Source of the DNA: Opitutia bacterium
Lineage (GTDB): Bacteria; Verrucomicrobiota; Verrucomicrobiia; Opitutales; Opitutaceae
Direction: 5' to 3'
DNA: 34,454 bases
Assembly: GCA_002737275.1 (NCBI GenBank)
Contig: NSIG01000027.1
Coordinates: forward strand, 3,133-37,586
Shown here: one piece after another, positions 14,664 to 23,313 of the stretch
How positions within the stretch are numbered: position 1 is the first letter of the stretch
How the letters are laid out: each line of letters opens with the position of its first letter
Translations under genes and position numbers: made by a program
Notes under the pieces: model-generated
Seen by the model: only the letters and a program-made list of their open reading frames with translations
Told to the model about the DNA's origin: nothing
Databases searched by the model: none

Positions 14664-16637
14664 ATGGACGCCATCCTCAAATCAGATCTCCAAGTCAAAG
14701 ACGTCGCGACAGAGACCAAGTCATCCGTCTTCTGGCGACCCACCGCCCAAACCGGCTTAATCAGCTGGTTAACCACCGTCGATCACAAGAAAATCGGATT
14801 TCTCTACGGGATCTTCGCGTTGTTCTTTTTCTTGGTCGGTGGCTTTGAGGCTCTTCTCATCCGCCTGCAGTTGATGACGCCCAACGGCACCGTGCTGACG
14901 GCGCAGCAATACAACACGATGTTTACGATGCATGGGACGACGATGATCTTCCTTGCCATCATGCCGCTCTCCGCCGCGTTTTTTAATTTTATTATGCCGC
15001 TCCAGATTGGCGCCCGCGACGTGGCTTTCCCCCGCCTTAACGCCTTCTCGCTTTGGACTTTTGTTGCCGGTGCCATCATTTTGAACCTCGGTTGGTTTAT
15101 GTCGGCGGGTGCTCCCGACGCCGGCTGGACGGGCTACGCTCCGTTAACATCGAAAGCCTACACGCCAGACCACTCGGTCGACATGTGGATCATGGGGCTC
15201 CAGTTACTCGGTGTCGCCTCGATCGCCGCTTCGCTGAATTTCATCGTCACGATTATAAATATGCGGGCTCCCGGCATGACCATGATGCGCCTCCCGGTCT
15301 TCACTTGGATGACTCTGATTACGGCGTTCCTCATCGTGCTGTCGTTCCCATTCATCACCGTTGCGCTGGTCGAGATCATGATGGACCGCCTTTTCGGGAC
15401 GAGTTTCTTTGAAGTCTCGGGCGGCGGCATGCCGATCCTCTGGCAACATCTCTTCTGGGTTTTCGGCCACCCGGAGGTCTACATCTTGATTCTCCCGGCG
15501 ATGGGCATCATCTCCGAAATCCTTCCGACTTTCTCCCGCAAACCGCTCTTCGGATATCCGATCGTCGTGTTTTCTGGCGCTTCCATCGGTTTCCTTGGTT
15601 TCTCGGTATGGAGCCACCATATGTTCACGACCGGCATGGGCACAGTCGCCACAGCGGCATTCTCCCTCGCTACCATGGCCATCGCCGTTCCGACTGGAGT
15701 TAAGATATTCAACTGGATCGGCACCCTTTGGGGTGGGCATATCTCGATGCGCACACCGATGATGTTCGCTCTCGGTTTCGTCTGGATGTTCATGATTGGT
15801 GGTTTCTCCGGCGTGATGCACTCGGCCGCACCCGCCGACGCTCAACAGCAAGACAGTTACTTTGTCATCGCTCATTTCCATTACGTGCTGATCGGCGGAT
15901 CGATGTTTGCGCTACTCGCCGGCATCCACTTTTGGTTCCCACTGATGTTCGGCCGCAAGATCGGTGAATTTTGGGGTAAACTCTCATTTTGGGTCATCTT
16001 CGCCGGATTCAATATCACATTCTTCCCGATGCATTTCCTTGGCCTGAACGGTATGCCTCGCCGCACGTTCACCTACGACGGCAACCTCGGCTGGAACTCT
16101 GCCAATTACATCGCCACCGTTGGTGCGCTGATCCTCGGTGTCGGTATCTTCATCTACTTTGCCGTGATGGTTTACACCTACTTCAAAGGCGAGAAAGTGG
16201 GCAAAGATGTTTGGGACGCACGCACCCTTGAGTGGAGCCTACCCAATCCCCCGCCCGAATATAATTACCGCGTGATTCCGACGGTCCATGCGCGCGATGC
16301 CTTCTGGTATATGAAGCAGAACAAGGAACAAATCGCCAAAGAAGATGCGACACATGCCAAAGAGGAAGCTGCTCACGGTGGTATCCATATGCCGCATCAA
16401 TCAATCTATCCCTTTGTCGCTAGCCTCGGGATGTTGATCGCCGGTATCGGTATCTCGGTTATGGACAACGACCCGACGCCCGGATTTTGGGGCAAGAAGA
16501 TCGGTGTCACCATGATCGGTGGCGTAGTCATGCTCGCCGGCATCTATTTCTGGGCTCTCGAAGGCAACGGCGGCTATCACCTTCACCCGGAAAATGACGG
16601 AGATGAGTCTAATGGCAAAAAACCGGCCAAACACTAA
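14664..16637 (+). CDS. coxA: Cytochrome c oxidase subunit I
   Basis: The catalytic heme-copper subunit that reduces oxygen and pumps protons. The 657 residues contain the heme a ligands His90 and His406 and the heme a3 ligand His404 (VIAHFHYVLIGG). CuB ligands are His269 (GHPEVY, with cross-linked Tyr273) and His318/His319 (WSHHMFTTGM). Glu271 in GHPEVY and Lys347 in PTGVKIFNW indicate an A-type oxidase with D- and K-channel residues. The C-terminus is longer than a minimal subunit I: a His/Glu-rich hydrophilic stretch (~565-585) precedes two more hydrophobic segments, perhaps subunit III-like helices. It lies between coxB and coxC with short gaps. Confidence 0.97.
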   Translation: MDAILKSDLQVKDVATETKSSVFWRPTAQTGLISWLTTVDHKKIGFLYGIFALFFFLVGGFEALLIRLQLMTPNGTVLTAQQYNTMFTMHGTTMIFLAIMPLSAAFFNFIMPLQIGARDVAFPRLNAFSLWTFVAGAIILNLGWFMSAGAPDAGWTGYAPLTSKAYTPDHSVDMWIMGLQLLGVASIAASLNFIVTIINMRAPGMTMMRLPVFTWMTLITAFLIVLSFPFITVALVEIMMDRLFGTSFFEVSGGGMPILWQHLFWVFGHPEVYILILPAMGIISEILPTFSRKPLFGYPIVVFSGASIGFLGFSVWSHHMFTTGMGTVATAAFSLATMAIAVPTGVKIFNWIGTLWGGHISMRTPMMFALGFVWMFMIGGFSGVMHSAAPADAQQQDSYFVIAHFHYVLIGGSMFALLAGIHFWFPLMFGRKIGEFWGKLSFWVIFAGFNITFFPMHFLGLNGMPRRTFTYDGNLGWNSANYIATVGALILGVGIFIYFAVMVYTYFKGEKVGKDVWDARTLEWSLPNPPPEYNYRVIPTVHARDAFWYMKQNKEQIAKEDATHAKEEAAHGGIHMPHQSIYPFVASLGMLIAGIGISVMDNDPTPGFWGKKIGVTMIGGVVMLAGIYFWALEGNGGYHLHPENDGDESNGKKPAKH

Positions 16638-16682
16638 GTTCGCACCCGCTCTTCTCCCAACCTCCTTTTCGCCCTCACACTT

Positions 16683-17528
16683 ATGAGCAGTCACGCCGCC
16701 GCTGGCACTATCGACCACCACCACGATCCGAGCACATCAACCGGCATTCCGAACAAGAAGCTGATAATGTGGACGTTTCTCGCCTCGGATTGTATGTTCT
16801 TCGGTGCGCTCATTTCGACGCACCTGATCTACCGCCTGCATCCGGCGCCCGGCTCGCCTTCACCCAAGCAGATCTTCAGTCTCGAGCTGACCTCGTTCTC
16901 GACTTTCATTCTGTTGATGTCGTCGCTGATGATGGCCCTCGCGGTCACGGCGATCCAAAAGGGTAACGTCAAGAGCATGCGCTGGTCGCTGCTGACCACG
17001 ATTTTCTTCGGGGCGATTTTCCTCGGCTGCCAAGTCTACGAGTTCGAGGAATTCGTAAAGCTCAAGAATGTGACCCTGACGAACAGTATGTTCGGCACGA
17101 CCTTCTACACCCTCACCGGGACCCACGGCATCCATGTCGCCGTCGGCGTGTTTTGGCTGATTTTGATGTATGTGCGCTCCTTCCAGCCGCATGAGGCGGG
17201 CCGAACCTTCGGTTGGTTGTTCAAAAATTTCCTCCACATCACCGCACTCGTCGGCGCCGTCCTCCTGTCGATGTTCGCCGTGCTGGGCGCCGTCCACACC
17301 TTGCATACTGGCGGCACCGCTGGGGCGTATTTCGCCAGCTACTTCTCGATGATCGCGGGTTTTGTGGGCTGCGTCGCCGTATGTATTGGCTTCGCTCAAC
17401 CCAAAGCCTTGAGCAACTTCGGCGAAGCCAACGCCATCGACGTCGAGTCCATGGGCCTTTATTGGCATTTCGTTGATATTGTTTGGATCGTGATCTTCAC
17501 CGCGGTCTACCTGATCGAATACCTCTGA
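16683..17528 (+). CDS. coxC: Cytochrome c oxidase subunit III
   Basis: A structural membrane subunit that stabilises the proton-pumping core. The 281 residues carry the family pattern: KLIMWTFLASDCMFFGALIS, a helix with FSTFILLMSSLMMALAV, GAIFLGCQVYEFEEFV, then TFYTLTGTHGIHVAVGVFW and the C-terminal YWHFVDIVWIVIFTAVYL. About seven membrane helices. The gene follows coxA by 45 bp and precedes the small subunit IV gene by 9 bp. Confidence 0.95.
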   Translation: MSSHAAAGTIDHHHDPSTSTGIPNKKLIMWTFLASDCMFFGALISTHLIYRLHPAPGSPSPKQIFSLELTSFSTFILLMSSLMMALAVTAIQKGNVKSMRWSLLTTIFFGAIFLGCQVYEFEEFVKLKNVTLTNSMFGTTFYTLTGTHGIHVAVGVFWLILMYVRSFQPHEAGRTFGWLFKNFLHITALVGAVLLSMFAVLGAVHTLHTGGTAGAYFASYFSMIAGFVGCVAVCIGFAQPKALSNFGEANAIDVESMGLYWHFVDIVWIVIFTAVYLIEYL

Positions 17529-17537
17529 TTTTTACTT

Positions 17538-17876
17538 ATGAGCGCCCCCGTTTCCACCTCACCGGACCATGCCCATGGCCACGAAGAAGAGAGCAAGTTC
17601 CAGATCTACGTGAACGTCGCCATGCTTTTGGCCGTCATCACCGGCGTCGAAATCGTCGGCATCTATTTACCCTTCGCCAAGTGGGTGATTGTGACCGGCT
17701 TGGTCATACTCTCGGTCGTGAAGTTCTTGTACGTGATCTTCTATTTTATGCATCTACGGTGGGACAAGCCGTTTTGCACCATCCTGTTTTTCATTGGCCT
17801 TGTTCTTTCTGCCGGCACGGTGTGGGCGCTGCTCGCGATCTTCTCAGTCAAAGACAGCCTGCCGCTGCAGACCTGA
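17538..17876 (+). CDS. coxD: Cytochrome c oxidase subunit IV (prokaryotic type)
   Basis: A small 112-residue membrane subunit. A His-rich hydrophilic N-terminus (DHAHGHEEESKFQIYVNV) is followed by three hydrophobic segments: AMLLAVITGVEIVGIYLPF, WVIVTGLVILSVVKFLYVIF and ILFFIGLVLSAGTVWALLAI. FYFMHLRWDK between them is characteristic of the bacterial subunit IV family. It is the last structural gene of the cox operon, before a terminator-like hairpin. Confidence 0.88.
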   Translation: MSAPVSTSPDHAHGHEEESKFQIYVNVAMLLAVITGVEIVGIYLPFAKWVIVTGLVILSVVKFLYVIFYFMHLRWDKPFCTILFFIGLVLSAGTVWALLAIFSVKDSLPLQT

Positions 17877-17912
17877 CGTCCCGCTCCGTTTAAGATCCTG
17901 ATCCATACTCAC

Positions 17913-17938
17913 GGCGGCCCTTTGGCCGCCTTTTTTTT
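17913..17938 (+). terminator. Terminator/attenuator hairpin between coxD and ctaG
   Basis: A 7-bp GC-only stem (GGCGGCC, 17913-17919; complement 17924-17930), loop CTTT, then eight Ts (17931-17938). It has intrinsic-terminator form, but the T-run ends only three bases before the ctaG ATG at 17942. There is no room for a normal ribosome binding site, so it could also gate ctaG expression. Confidence 0.8.
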
Positions 17939-17941
17939 ACC

Positions 17942-18778
17942 ATGATCGACTGGCGCCACTGGCACAACGAACCTTACCTCGTCGGAGGTCTGGTGTTCAT
18001 TGGCTGGCTCTACGCCGTGCTTGCCGGTCCACTGCGCCCACGCTTGGCGCCAGGCGCCCCCTTCCCCCGCGCCCACGCGATCCAATTTTACTCCTCGCTG
18101 GTGATCTTCTACCTGGCGGTCGGTTCTCCGCTCGACCAAATCGGCGAACGTTTTCTCTTCGTCGTCCACATGCTCCAGCACCAGTTGCTGATTTACCCTG
18201 CGGCGATCCTGTTTTTGCGCGGTCTACCCGAGTGGATGGTCGACCCCGTGCTATCCCGCCCCGCACTGCGCCTGCCGATCAGGCTCATCACCCAGCCGGT
18301 GATCGCGGGACTGCTCTATACATTTATCATCAGCCTCTGGCACGTTCCGGGGGCTTATGATTGGGCACTGCAAAACAAGACCGTGCACATCATCGAGCAT
18401 GTCATGTTCTTTGGCGCCGGTCTTCTCTATTGGTGGCCGCTTCTAAGCCCATCTCGCACCTTTCCGCCGATCCCTTACGGCAGCCGCATGATCTATCTGT
18501 TCAGCGTGCTCATCGCGATGACGCCCGTCTTTGCCTACATCACTTTCTCACCTGAGGTTCTCTACCCAACCTATGAATATGCCCCCCGCCTGTTCCCCGA
18601 TTTCACTGCGGGCGAAGACCAACTTGCCGCCGGCGTTAGCATGAAACTCGTAGGCCTAGCGGTCGCGCTTGCCGCCTTCGGCGTGTGTTTTTTTCGCTGG
18701 TCGAAATCAGACGCGCAGGGCAAAGCATCCATCCGTCTCCGGCCTCAGGGTTCGCGCCCTACTTCGAGTCCGACTTAA
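17942..18778 (+). CDS. ctaG: Caa3-type oxidase assembly factor CtaG-like membrane protein
   Basis: A 278-residue integral membrane protein of the bacterial caa3_CtaG family, required for assembly of caa3 oxidase in Bacillus. It is not homologous to the proteobacterial Cox11-type CtaG. Seven or so helices are visible, with family features: FLFVVHMLQHQLLIYPAAIL, IISLWHVPGAYDWALQN, HIIEHVMFFGAGLLYWWPL, and a late MTPVFAYITFSPEVLYPTY. His and Trp residues in the first motifs are conserved in the family. It directly follows the cox operon hairpin. The hydrophilic C-terminus after FFRWSK overlaps, on the other strand, the decayed end of a HisC-like gene, so its last ~25 residues may be non-native. 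Confidence 0.9.
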   Translation: MIDWRHWHNEPYLVGGLVFIGWLYAVLAGPLRPRLAPGAPFPRAHAIQFYSSLVIFYLAVGSPLDQIGERFLFVVHMLQHQLLIYPAAILFLRGLPEWMVDPVLSRPALRLPIRLITQPVIAGLLYTFIISLWHVPGAYDWALQNKTVHIIEHVMFFGAGLLYWWPLLSPSRTFPPIPYGSRMIYLFSVLIAMTPVFAYITFSPEVLYPTYEYAPRLFPDFTAGEDQLAAGVSMKLVGLAVALAAFGVCFFRWSKSDAQGKASIRLRPQGSRPTSSPT

Positions 18779-18782
18779 AAAC

Positions 18783-19290
18783 CGCTTCACCGCCGCTTGG
18801 GCCCGGGCGTTTTCCTCGGGGAGACCAATCGTGATCCGTACCCACGTCACATCGGGCGCAAACGTCCGGCCGACCACGCCTTCGCCACCTCAACCTGCGG
18901 TCGGCCTGCATCGAAGAAGACAAAATTCGCCTGCGATTCCGAGCGCCGGAGTTTTAGCGAATCGAGCACCGCATGCGGCTTCACTCGCCACCCGCTCGGT
19001 CGTCACCGCCATGTTTACGCGCACCCGGTGCACCGTATCGCGCAGGGATGCCGCGGCCGCTGTGAGCGCGAGCCGGTTTTAGTCGCGGGGACAGCCTATG
19101 CCCTGCTTGCGCAAATGCTCGGCTAGAGCCCGCCGGTGCGATCGCGTAGCCAAAGGGCAACGCCGCCAGCCCGTGAGCCTTGGCGAACGTGCGAAACACC
19201 ATCACGTTTTCCCCGGCATGCACGAACGACATCGCCGTGCGCCCCGCGTAGTCGTCGGCGAACTCAAGATACGCCTCACCATCGCCCGAG
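18783..19290 (-). pseudogene. Frameshifted HisC-like aminotransferase remnant
   Basis: Read leftwards, separate frames give consecutive pieces of a PLP-dependent aminotransferase of the histidinol-phosphate type. First comes EAYLEFADDYAGRT and VFRTFAKAHGLAALPFGY, the RTF(S/A)K PLP-lysine region. Then ASLRDTVHRVRVNMAV appears in another frame, next QANFVFFDAGRPQVEVAKAW, and finally, one more frame over, VGRTFAPDVTWVRITIGLPE, the family C-terminus. At least two frame changes and a missing N-terminal half make it non-functional. Such enzymes transfer the amino group to imidazole-acetol phosphate or related keto acids. Homology of the pieces is judged by eye. Confidence 0.72.
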
Positions 19291-19299
19291 GTGGCTAAG

Positions 19300-19640
19300 G
19301 GGTGGGCAAACGATCTGGGCGGCTTGTTCCGCTATGTCGTGATGGTGGGATGCGGATTGCTGAACGACGGGATCTGGGCCTATAGAATCTTCGCCGCCTC
19401 CGTGTAACCGCCAGGCCGAATTTCACGCTCCGGGATGATGTCGATCGGCAGCGCCGACTCGACGACGGTGCACTACCTAAAGCGCGGGCCGCCGGTCACG
19501 AATGCATCGAGCGCACCAGGCTCGACCGGTTTTGCGACCGGAGGCGTGACTTGGGCCGAGGCTGAGGCAGCCGCGGCGAAACAGGCCGCAGCCGCAATCG
19601 TGCGGCGAAGAATCAGGAAACGTATGGCCGTAGGGATGAG
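19300..19640 (-). pseudogene. Remnant of a TonB-dependent receptor N-terminus
   Basis: A leftward frame shows a signal-peptide-like FLILRRTIAAAACFAAAASA followed by PVEPGALDAFVTGGPRFR, then stop TAG. It continues with VVESALPIDIIPEREIRPGG, YTEAAKIL, another TAG, and IPSFSNPHPTIT. This order resembles the signal, the start of the plug and the '(P)IDV...IPSFNxPxPTI' segment of TonB-dependent outer-membrane receptors. No start codon, internal stops and loss of the rest of the gene show decay. It ends close to the HisC-like remnant, so a deletion has probably joined the two. Confidence 0.5.
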
Positions 19641-19711
19641 GGTTTGAAAGGTTAGCTAGACGCGACGAAAAAACACCTTTCGCGCCGAGCGGCACCAAAA
19701 ACCTGAAGCCA

Positions 19712-19733
19712 AGGCGGGCTGACAAGCCCGCCT
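19712..19733 (-). terminator. Probable terminator after cysK
   Basis: A 9-bp perfect stem (AGGCGGGCT at 19712-19720, complement 19725-19733) with loop GACA, 14 bp beyond the cysK stop. Read leftwards it is followed by TTGGCTTCAGGTTTTTGG, a weak T-tract, so the assignment is probable rather than certain. Confidence 0.6.
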
Positions 19734-19747
19734 CGCTTCCAGTTGAA

Positions 19748-20728
19748 TCACTTGGCGGCGACGAAGAGATCCTCGACGGAATCGCTCTCGACGTTGATGT
19801 CGGCGAATAGCCAAGACGAAAGGTAGCGCTCAGCCGCCGACGCAACAATGGCGACGATCATCTTCCCTTTGTTCTCGGGCCGTTTCGCGAGCTGGATCGC
19901 GGTCCAAATCGTCGCACCGGACGAAATACCGACCGGGATGCCATCAAGCTGGCTGACCTGCTTTGAAATCGGGCCGGAGTCGGCCTCCTTCACGCGCACC
20001 ACTTCATCGTAAATCTTGGTGTTGAGCACACCGGGCACGAAGCCCGCTCCGATGCCTTGAAGCTTGTGCGGACCGGGAGTGCCACCCGAAAGCACCGGCG
20101 ATGCATCGGGCTCGACCGCGACGACCTTGACGGCGGGATTCTTCGCTTTCAGCACCTCGGCGATGCCGGTGATCGTCCCGCCCGTGCCGACGCCGGCGAC
20201 GAGGAAGTCGATCTTCCCGTCGGTATCGCGCCAGATTTCCTCGGCCGTCGAACGGCGGTGAATCGCCGGGTTTGCGGGATTGTTGAACTGCTGGAGAATC
20301 AGCGCTCCGGGAATTTTGGCGGCGAGCTCCTCGGCCTTGGCAATCGCGCCCTTCATGCCTTTGGCACCCTCGGTGAGCACAAGCCGGGCACCGAGAATCT
20401 TGAGCAGTTTACGCCGCTCGACCGACATGGTCTCGGGCATCGTGAGGATCAACTTGATACCTTTCGCGGCGGCGACGAAAGCGAGCGAGACACCGGTGTT
20501 GCCCGAGGTGGGCTCGATTAAGACGGTGTCTTTGGTGATTTTTCCGCTCTTGATCGCATCGTCGATCATGGCGAAGCCGATGCGGTCCTTCACGCTCGAA
20601 AGCGGGTTGAAGAACTCGAGTTTCAGGAGAATTTCAGCCTGCGCCCCGTGGGCGGCGGCCGTGCGGTTGAGCCGCACAAGCGGGGTGTTGCCGATCGTTT
20701 CGGTGATGTCGTTGTATATTTTGGCCAT
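19748..20728 (-). CDS. cysK: Cysteine synthase (O-acetylserine sulfhydrylase)
   Basis: Makes L-cysteine from O-acetylserine and sulfide with pyridoxal phosphate. The 326 residues begin IYNDITETIGNTPLVRLNR. The PLP lysine is Lys47 in NPLSSVKDRIG, and the substrate loop is EPTSGNTG (73-79). GVGTGGTITGIAEVLK (phosphate-binding) and IQGIGAGFVP-like (GIGAGFVPGVL) also match. PISSGA-type GISSGATIW completes the fold. Length fits CysK. It is the last gene of a leftward operon, 40 bp after the ABC permease, so sulfur scavenging and cysteine synthesis share regulation. Confidence 0.95.
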   Translation of the reverse strand: MAKIYNDITETIGNTPLVRLNRTAAAHGAQAEILLKLEFFNPLSSVKDRIGFAMIDDAIKSGKITKDTVLIEPTSGNTGVSLAFVAAAKGIKLILTMPETMSVERRKLLKILGARLVLTEGAKGMKGAIAKAEELAAKIPGALILQQFNNPANPAIHRRSTAEEIWRDTDGKIDFLVAGVGTGGTITGIAEVLKAKNPAVKVVAVEPDASPVLSGGTPGPHKLQGIGAGFVPGVLNTKIYDEVVRVKEADSGPISKQVSQLDGIPVGISSGATIWTAIQLAKRPENKGKMIVAIVASAAERYLSSWLFADINVESDSVEDLFVAAK

Positions 20729-20768
20729 GATGAATGGTGGGAGTGATGGGTTTGTTACCGGTTAAAAA

Positions 20769-21533
20769 TTATTTGGCGGTGCCCCAACGGCGATGCAAGA
20801 AGCGCTCCCAAGGTGAGAAAAATATTTTGTCGGCGAGCAGGCCGATGAGCAAGAGCACGAGCATGATTCCAATTACCTGTTCCATGGCATTCAATTCGCG
20901 CCCGTAGTGCAGCAGGTGACCCAGACCAAAGCCGCTCAAAATCGTGACATAAATCTCCGCCGCCATCAGCGAGCGCCAAGCAAAAGCCCACCCTTGCTTC
21001 ATCCCGGCCACAATGAACGGCAACGCCGCTGGAAAGATTACCCAGAGCCACGTGTGCAGCCCGCTGGAACCCATCGTGCGCGCGGCGCGGGCGTAGATCG
21101 GCGGCACGTTTCGCACGCCGTTATCCGTCGCAATGATGACCGACCACAGCGTGCCCATCACGACGACAAAGAACATGGCCGCCTCCGTCTGACCAAACCA
21201 CAACAGCGCCAACGGCACCCAGCAGACGCTGGGCAACGCTTGGAGCCCCAAAGCTAGGAGTCCGAGTGTATCCGCGAGCACCCGAAACCGGGCCGTCAGC
21301 AGCCCGAGCGGCAAGCCCAACAGCAGGCCAAACACATAGCCGAGGAACAGGCGTTTGACCGTAACCAGGGTCGCACTCAGGAGACTGCCATCAACCGTCG
21401 CCTCCCACAAATACCGGCCCACGACCAGCGGCGAAGGTAGCAGCACCGGCGACCAAAACCCGGATCGGTAAAGCAGTTCCCATCCGACAAACAACGCGGC
21501 GAAGAAAAGAGCGGCGAGGCCAGCGCGTTTCAT
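20769..21533 (-). CDS. ABC transporter permease (sulfonate/nitrate/taurine type)
   Basis: The transmembrane subunit of an importer for alkanesulfonates or similar anions. The 254 residues have about six helices and the BPD_transp_1 signature region with the EAA-type loop (ARAARTMGSSGLHTWLWVIF, PAALPFIVAGMKQGWAFAWR). LPSVCWVPLALLWFG is characteristic of the SsuC/TauC/NrtB group. The start overlaps the ATPase stop by 4 bp. Substrate cannot be decided from sequence; the cysK and Rrf2 neighbours favour an organosulfur compound over nitrate. Confidence 0.88.
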   Translation of the reverse strand: MKRAGLAALFFAALFVGWELLYRSGFWSPVLLPSPLVVGRYLWEATVDGSLLSATLVTVKRLFLGYVFGLLLGLPLGLLTARFRVLADTLGLLALGLQALPSVCWVPLALLWFGQTEAAMFFVVVMGTLWSVIIATDNGVRNVPPIYARAARTMGSSGLHTWLWVIFPAALPFIVAGMKQGWAFAWRSLMAAEIYVTILSGFGLGHLLHYGRELNAMEQVIGIMLVLLLIGLLADKIFFSPWERFLHRRWGTAK

Positions 21534-22342
21534 TCGGCGACCTCCGCTTCCGGCCGCACGTGGTTCTTCAACGCCGCGGTAATCGCCGTCGCGTGACGGG
21601 CGAGCTCGACACTGTTGATATCGCGGGGCCGCGGCAGATCGATTTTGAACTGCTCGCGAATTCGACCCGGATGGGGCGAGAACAGCACCACACGGTCACC
21701 CAAACACGCGGCTTCGCGCACATTGTGGGTCACAAAAACAATGGTCTTTTTTCGCTGCTGCCAGATCCGCTGAATATCGCCGTAAAGTTGCTCACGCGTC
21801 AGGGCGTCGAGCGCGCCGAAGGGTTCATCCATGAGCAGCACGCGCGGATTTGGGGCGAGCGCGCGGGCCAAGGCTACCCGCTGTTTCATCCCGCCCGAGA
21901 GTTCATGCACAAACGCGTGGTGAAATTTTTCCAAGCCCACGAGCCGCAGGTAGAATTCGGCGACTTCACGCCGCTCGGCGTCGGTGAGGCCGGGTTTACG
22001 GCGGAGTCCAAACATCACATTGCCCAAAACATCGAGCCACGGAAATAGCGCGGCCTCCTGAAACATCACCATCCGGTCACGCCCCGGAGCATTGATCGGG
22101 ATGCCGTCGGCGGAGATCTGGCCCGAATCCGCCAGGTCCAATCCGGCCACAAGATTGAGCAACGTAGATTTCCCGCAGCCACTGGGACCGACCAGGCACA
22201 CGAACTCCCCTTCGCCTACATCAAGCGAAACATCATCGAGCGCATGCACCGAGCGCTGGCCGGAAACGAAGCGTTTGCTCACGCCGCTGATCGACAGTTT
22301 GGCCGCCGGTGCCTCGACCGAAACCTCATCCGCGAGGCTCAT
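21530..22342 (-). CDS. ABC transporter ATP-binding protein (sulfonate/nitrate/taurine type)
   Basis: Energises the adjacent permease by ATP hydrolysis in the cytoplasm. The 270 residues show Walker A GPSGCGKST (52-60), the Q-loop region MVMFQEAALFPWLDVLGNV, signature LSGGMKQRVALARALA, Walker B VLLMDEPFGALDALTRE and switch VTHNVREAACLGDRV. The QEAALFPWLDV and MDEPFGALDALTR patterns are typical of SsuB/TauB/NrtD. Both ends overlap neighbours by ATGA, which makes the transporter genes translationally coupled. Confidence 0.93.
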   Translation of the reverse strand: MSLADEVSVEAPAAKLSISGVSKRFVSGQRSVHALDDVSLDVGEGEFVCLVGPSGCGKSTLLNLVAGLDLADSGQISADGIPINAPGRDRMVMFQEAALFPWLDVLGNVMFGLRRKPGLTDAERREVAEFYLRLVGLEKFHHAFVHELSGGMKQRVALARALAPNPRVLLMDEPFGALDALTREQLYGDIQRIWQQRKKTIVFVTHNVREAACLGDRVVLFSPHPGRIREQFKIDLPRPRDINSVELARHATAITAALKNHVRPEAEVAE

Positions 22343-23313
22343 GGTTTACCTCCAAACATCCGGTCCAGCGGGATCGCTTGACGGAGAAATCCCACCGACT
22401 GGGCATCCCCGACCAGCGCCGCAAATTGATCTTGGGCGACCCGGTCCGTGAAGTGGAGCCGACCCCACGCCCGCTCCATTAGAGCGGCTGGAGCCTCGCG
22501 CCTAGTCTCAGCGGCGAGACCCGCTTGGACGAGAGCTCGCGCCTCAGTCGAGTGCGTGCCCAGCCACGCCGTGAGTTCAACGTGGGCGGCCAAAAACCGC
22601 GAGGCCAGTTCCGGGCGGGCTTTGAGCAACTTAACCGCTGCGACTAGGACCGTGGTTACGGCATCGCTCTGCTCGATGAAAACTTTACCGCCGGCATCAA
22701 TTTCGAGCCGGGAAACCCAAGGTTCCACGGTCCACGCTGCTTCGATTTTTCCCGCTTTGAACAACTGGAACAGCTCGGAGTTCGCCGTCGGCAGGACCGC
22801 GACATCACCCCCGGCGAGAGTGACCTTAAAACCCTGTTGCTTTAGCCACGCCCGGGCGGCGACGTCCTGAGTGTTGCCGAGCTGGGGCGTGGCAATACGA
22901 CGCCCCTTAAAATCTGCGGGCTGTGTCAAAGGACCATTGGCCTGCACGACCAACGCAGCCCCGCCCTCGGCGGCTCCGGCGAGCACCCGGATCTCGTCGC
23001 CACGGGAGCGGATGTAGGCGTTGAGCGCCGGGTTGGGGCCGACATAGGTGAGATCGATTGAGCCGGCGAAGATCGCTTCCATCGCACTGGGGCCCGCGTT
23101 GAACGGAAACCATTGGACCACGATATCGGGGCCGAGGCGTTGCTCAAACCACCCCTTTTTTTCCTGCGTTGTGTGCGCGCCGATCACACCCTGCGCGTGA
23201 GTGATCGTGGGAAAGTAGCCCACGCGAAGCGTGACCCGTTCAGCGCGCCCCTCCGCACTCGCCAGCGAGAGGCAGAGAAAAAGCGGTAAAGACTTCACCC
23301 AAAACGCGGTCAT
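22339..23313 (-). CDS. ABC transporter substrate-binding protein (NMT1/SsuA-like)
   Basis: A periplasmic receptor of the importer. The 324 residues start with a Sec signal (FWVKSLPLFLCLSLASAEGR) and continue with VTLRVGYFPTITHAQGVIGA, then FNAGPSAMEAIFAGSIDLTY, VGPNPALNAYIRSRG and a central QLGNTQDVAARAWLKQQGFK, all typical of NMT1/THI5-like and SsuA/TauA binding proteins. Its ATG overlaps the rrf2 stop and its stop overlaps the ATPase start. Ligand is unknown; aliphatic sulfonates or other organosulfur compounds are favoured by the cysK context. Confidence 0.88.
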   Translation of the reverse strand: MTAFWVKSLPLFLCLSLASAEGRAERVTLRVGYFPTITHAQGVIGAHTTQEKKGWFEQRLGPDIVVQWFPFNAGPSAMEAIFAGSIDLTYVGPNPALNAYIRSRGDEIRVLAGAAEGGAALVVQANGPLTQPADFKGRRIATPQLGNTQDVAARAWLKQQGFKVTLAGGDVAVLPTANSELFQLFKAGKIEAAWTVEPWVSRLEIDAGGKVFIEQSDAVTTVLVAAVKLLKARPELASRFLAAHVELTAWLGTHSTEARALVQAGLAAETRREAPAALMERAWGRLHFTDRVAQDQFAALVGDAQSVGFLRQAIPLDRMFGGKP

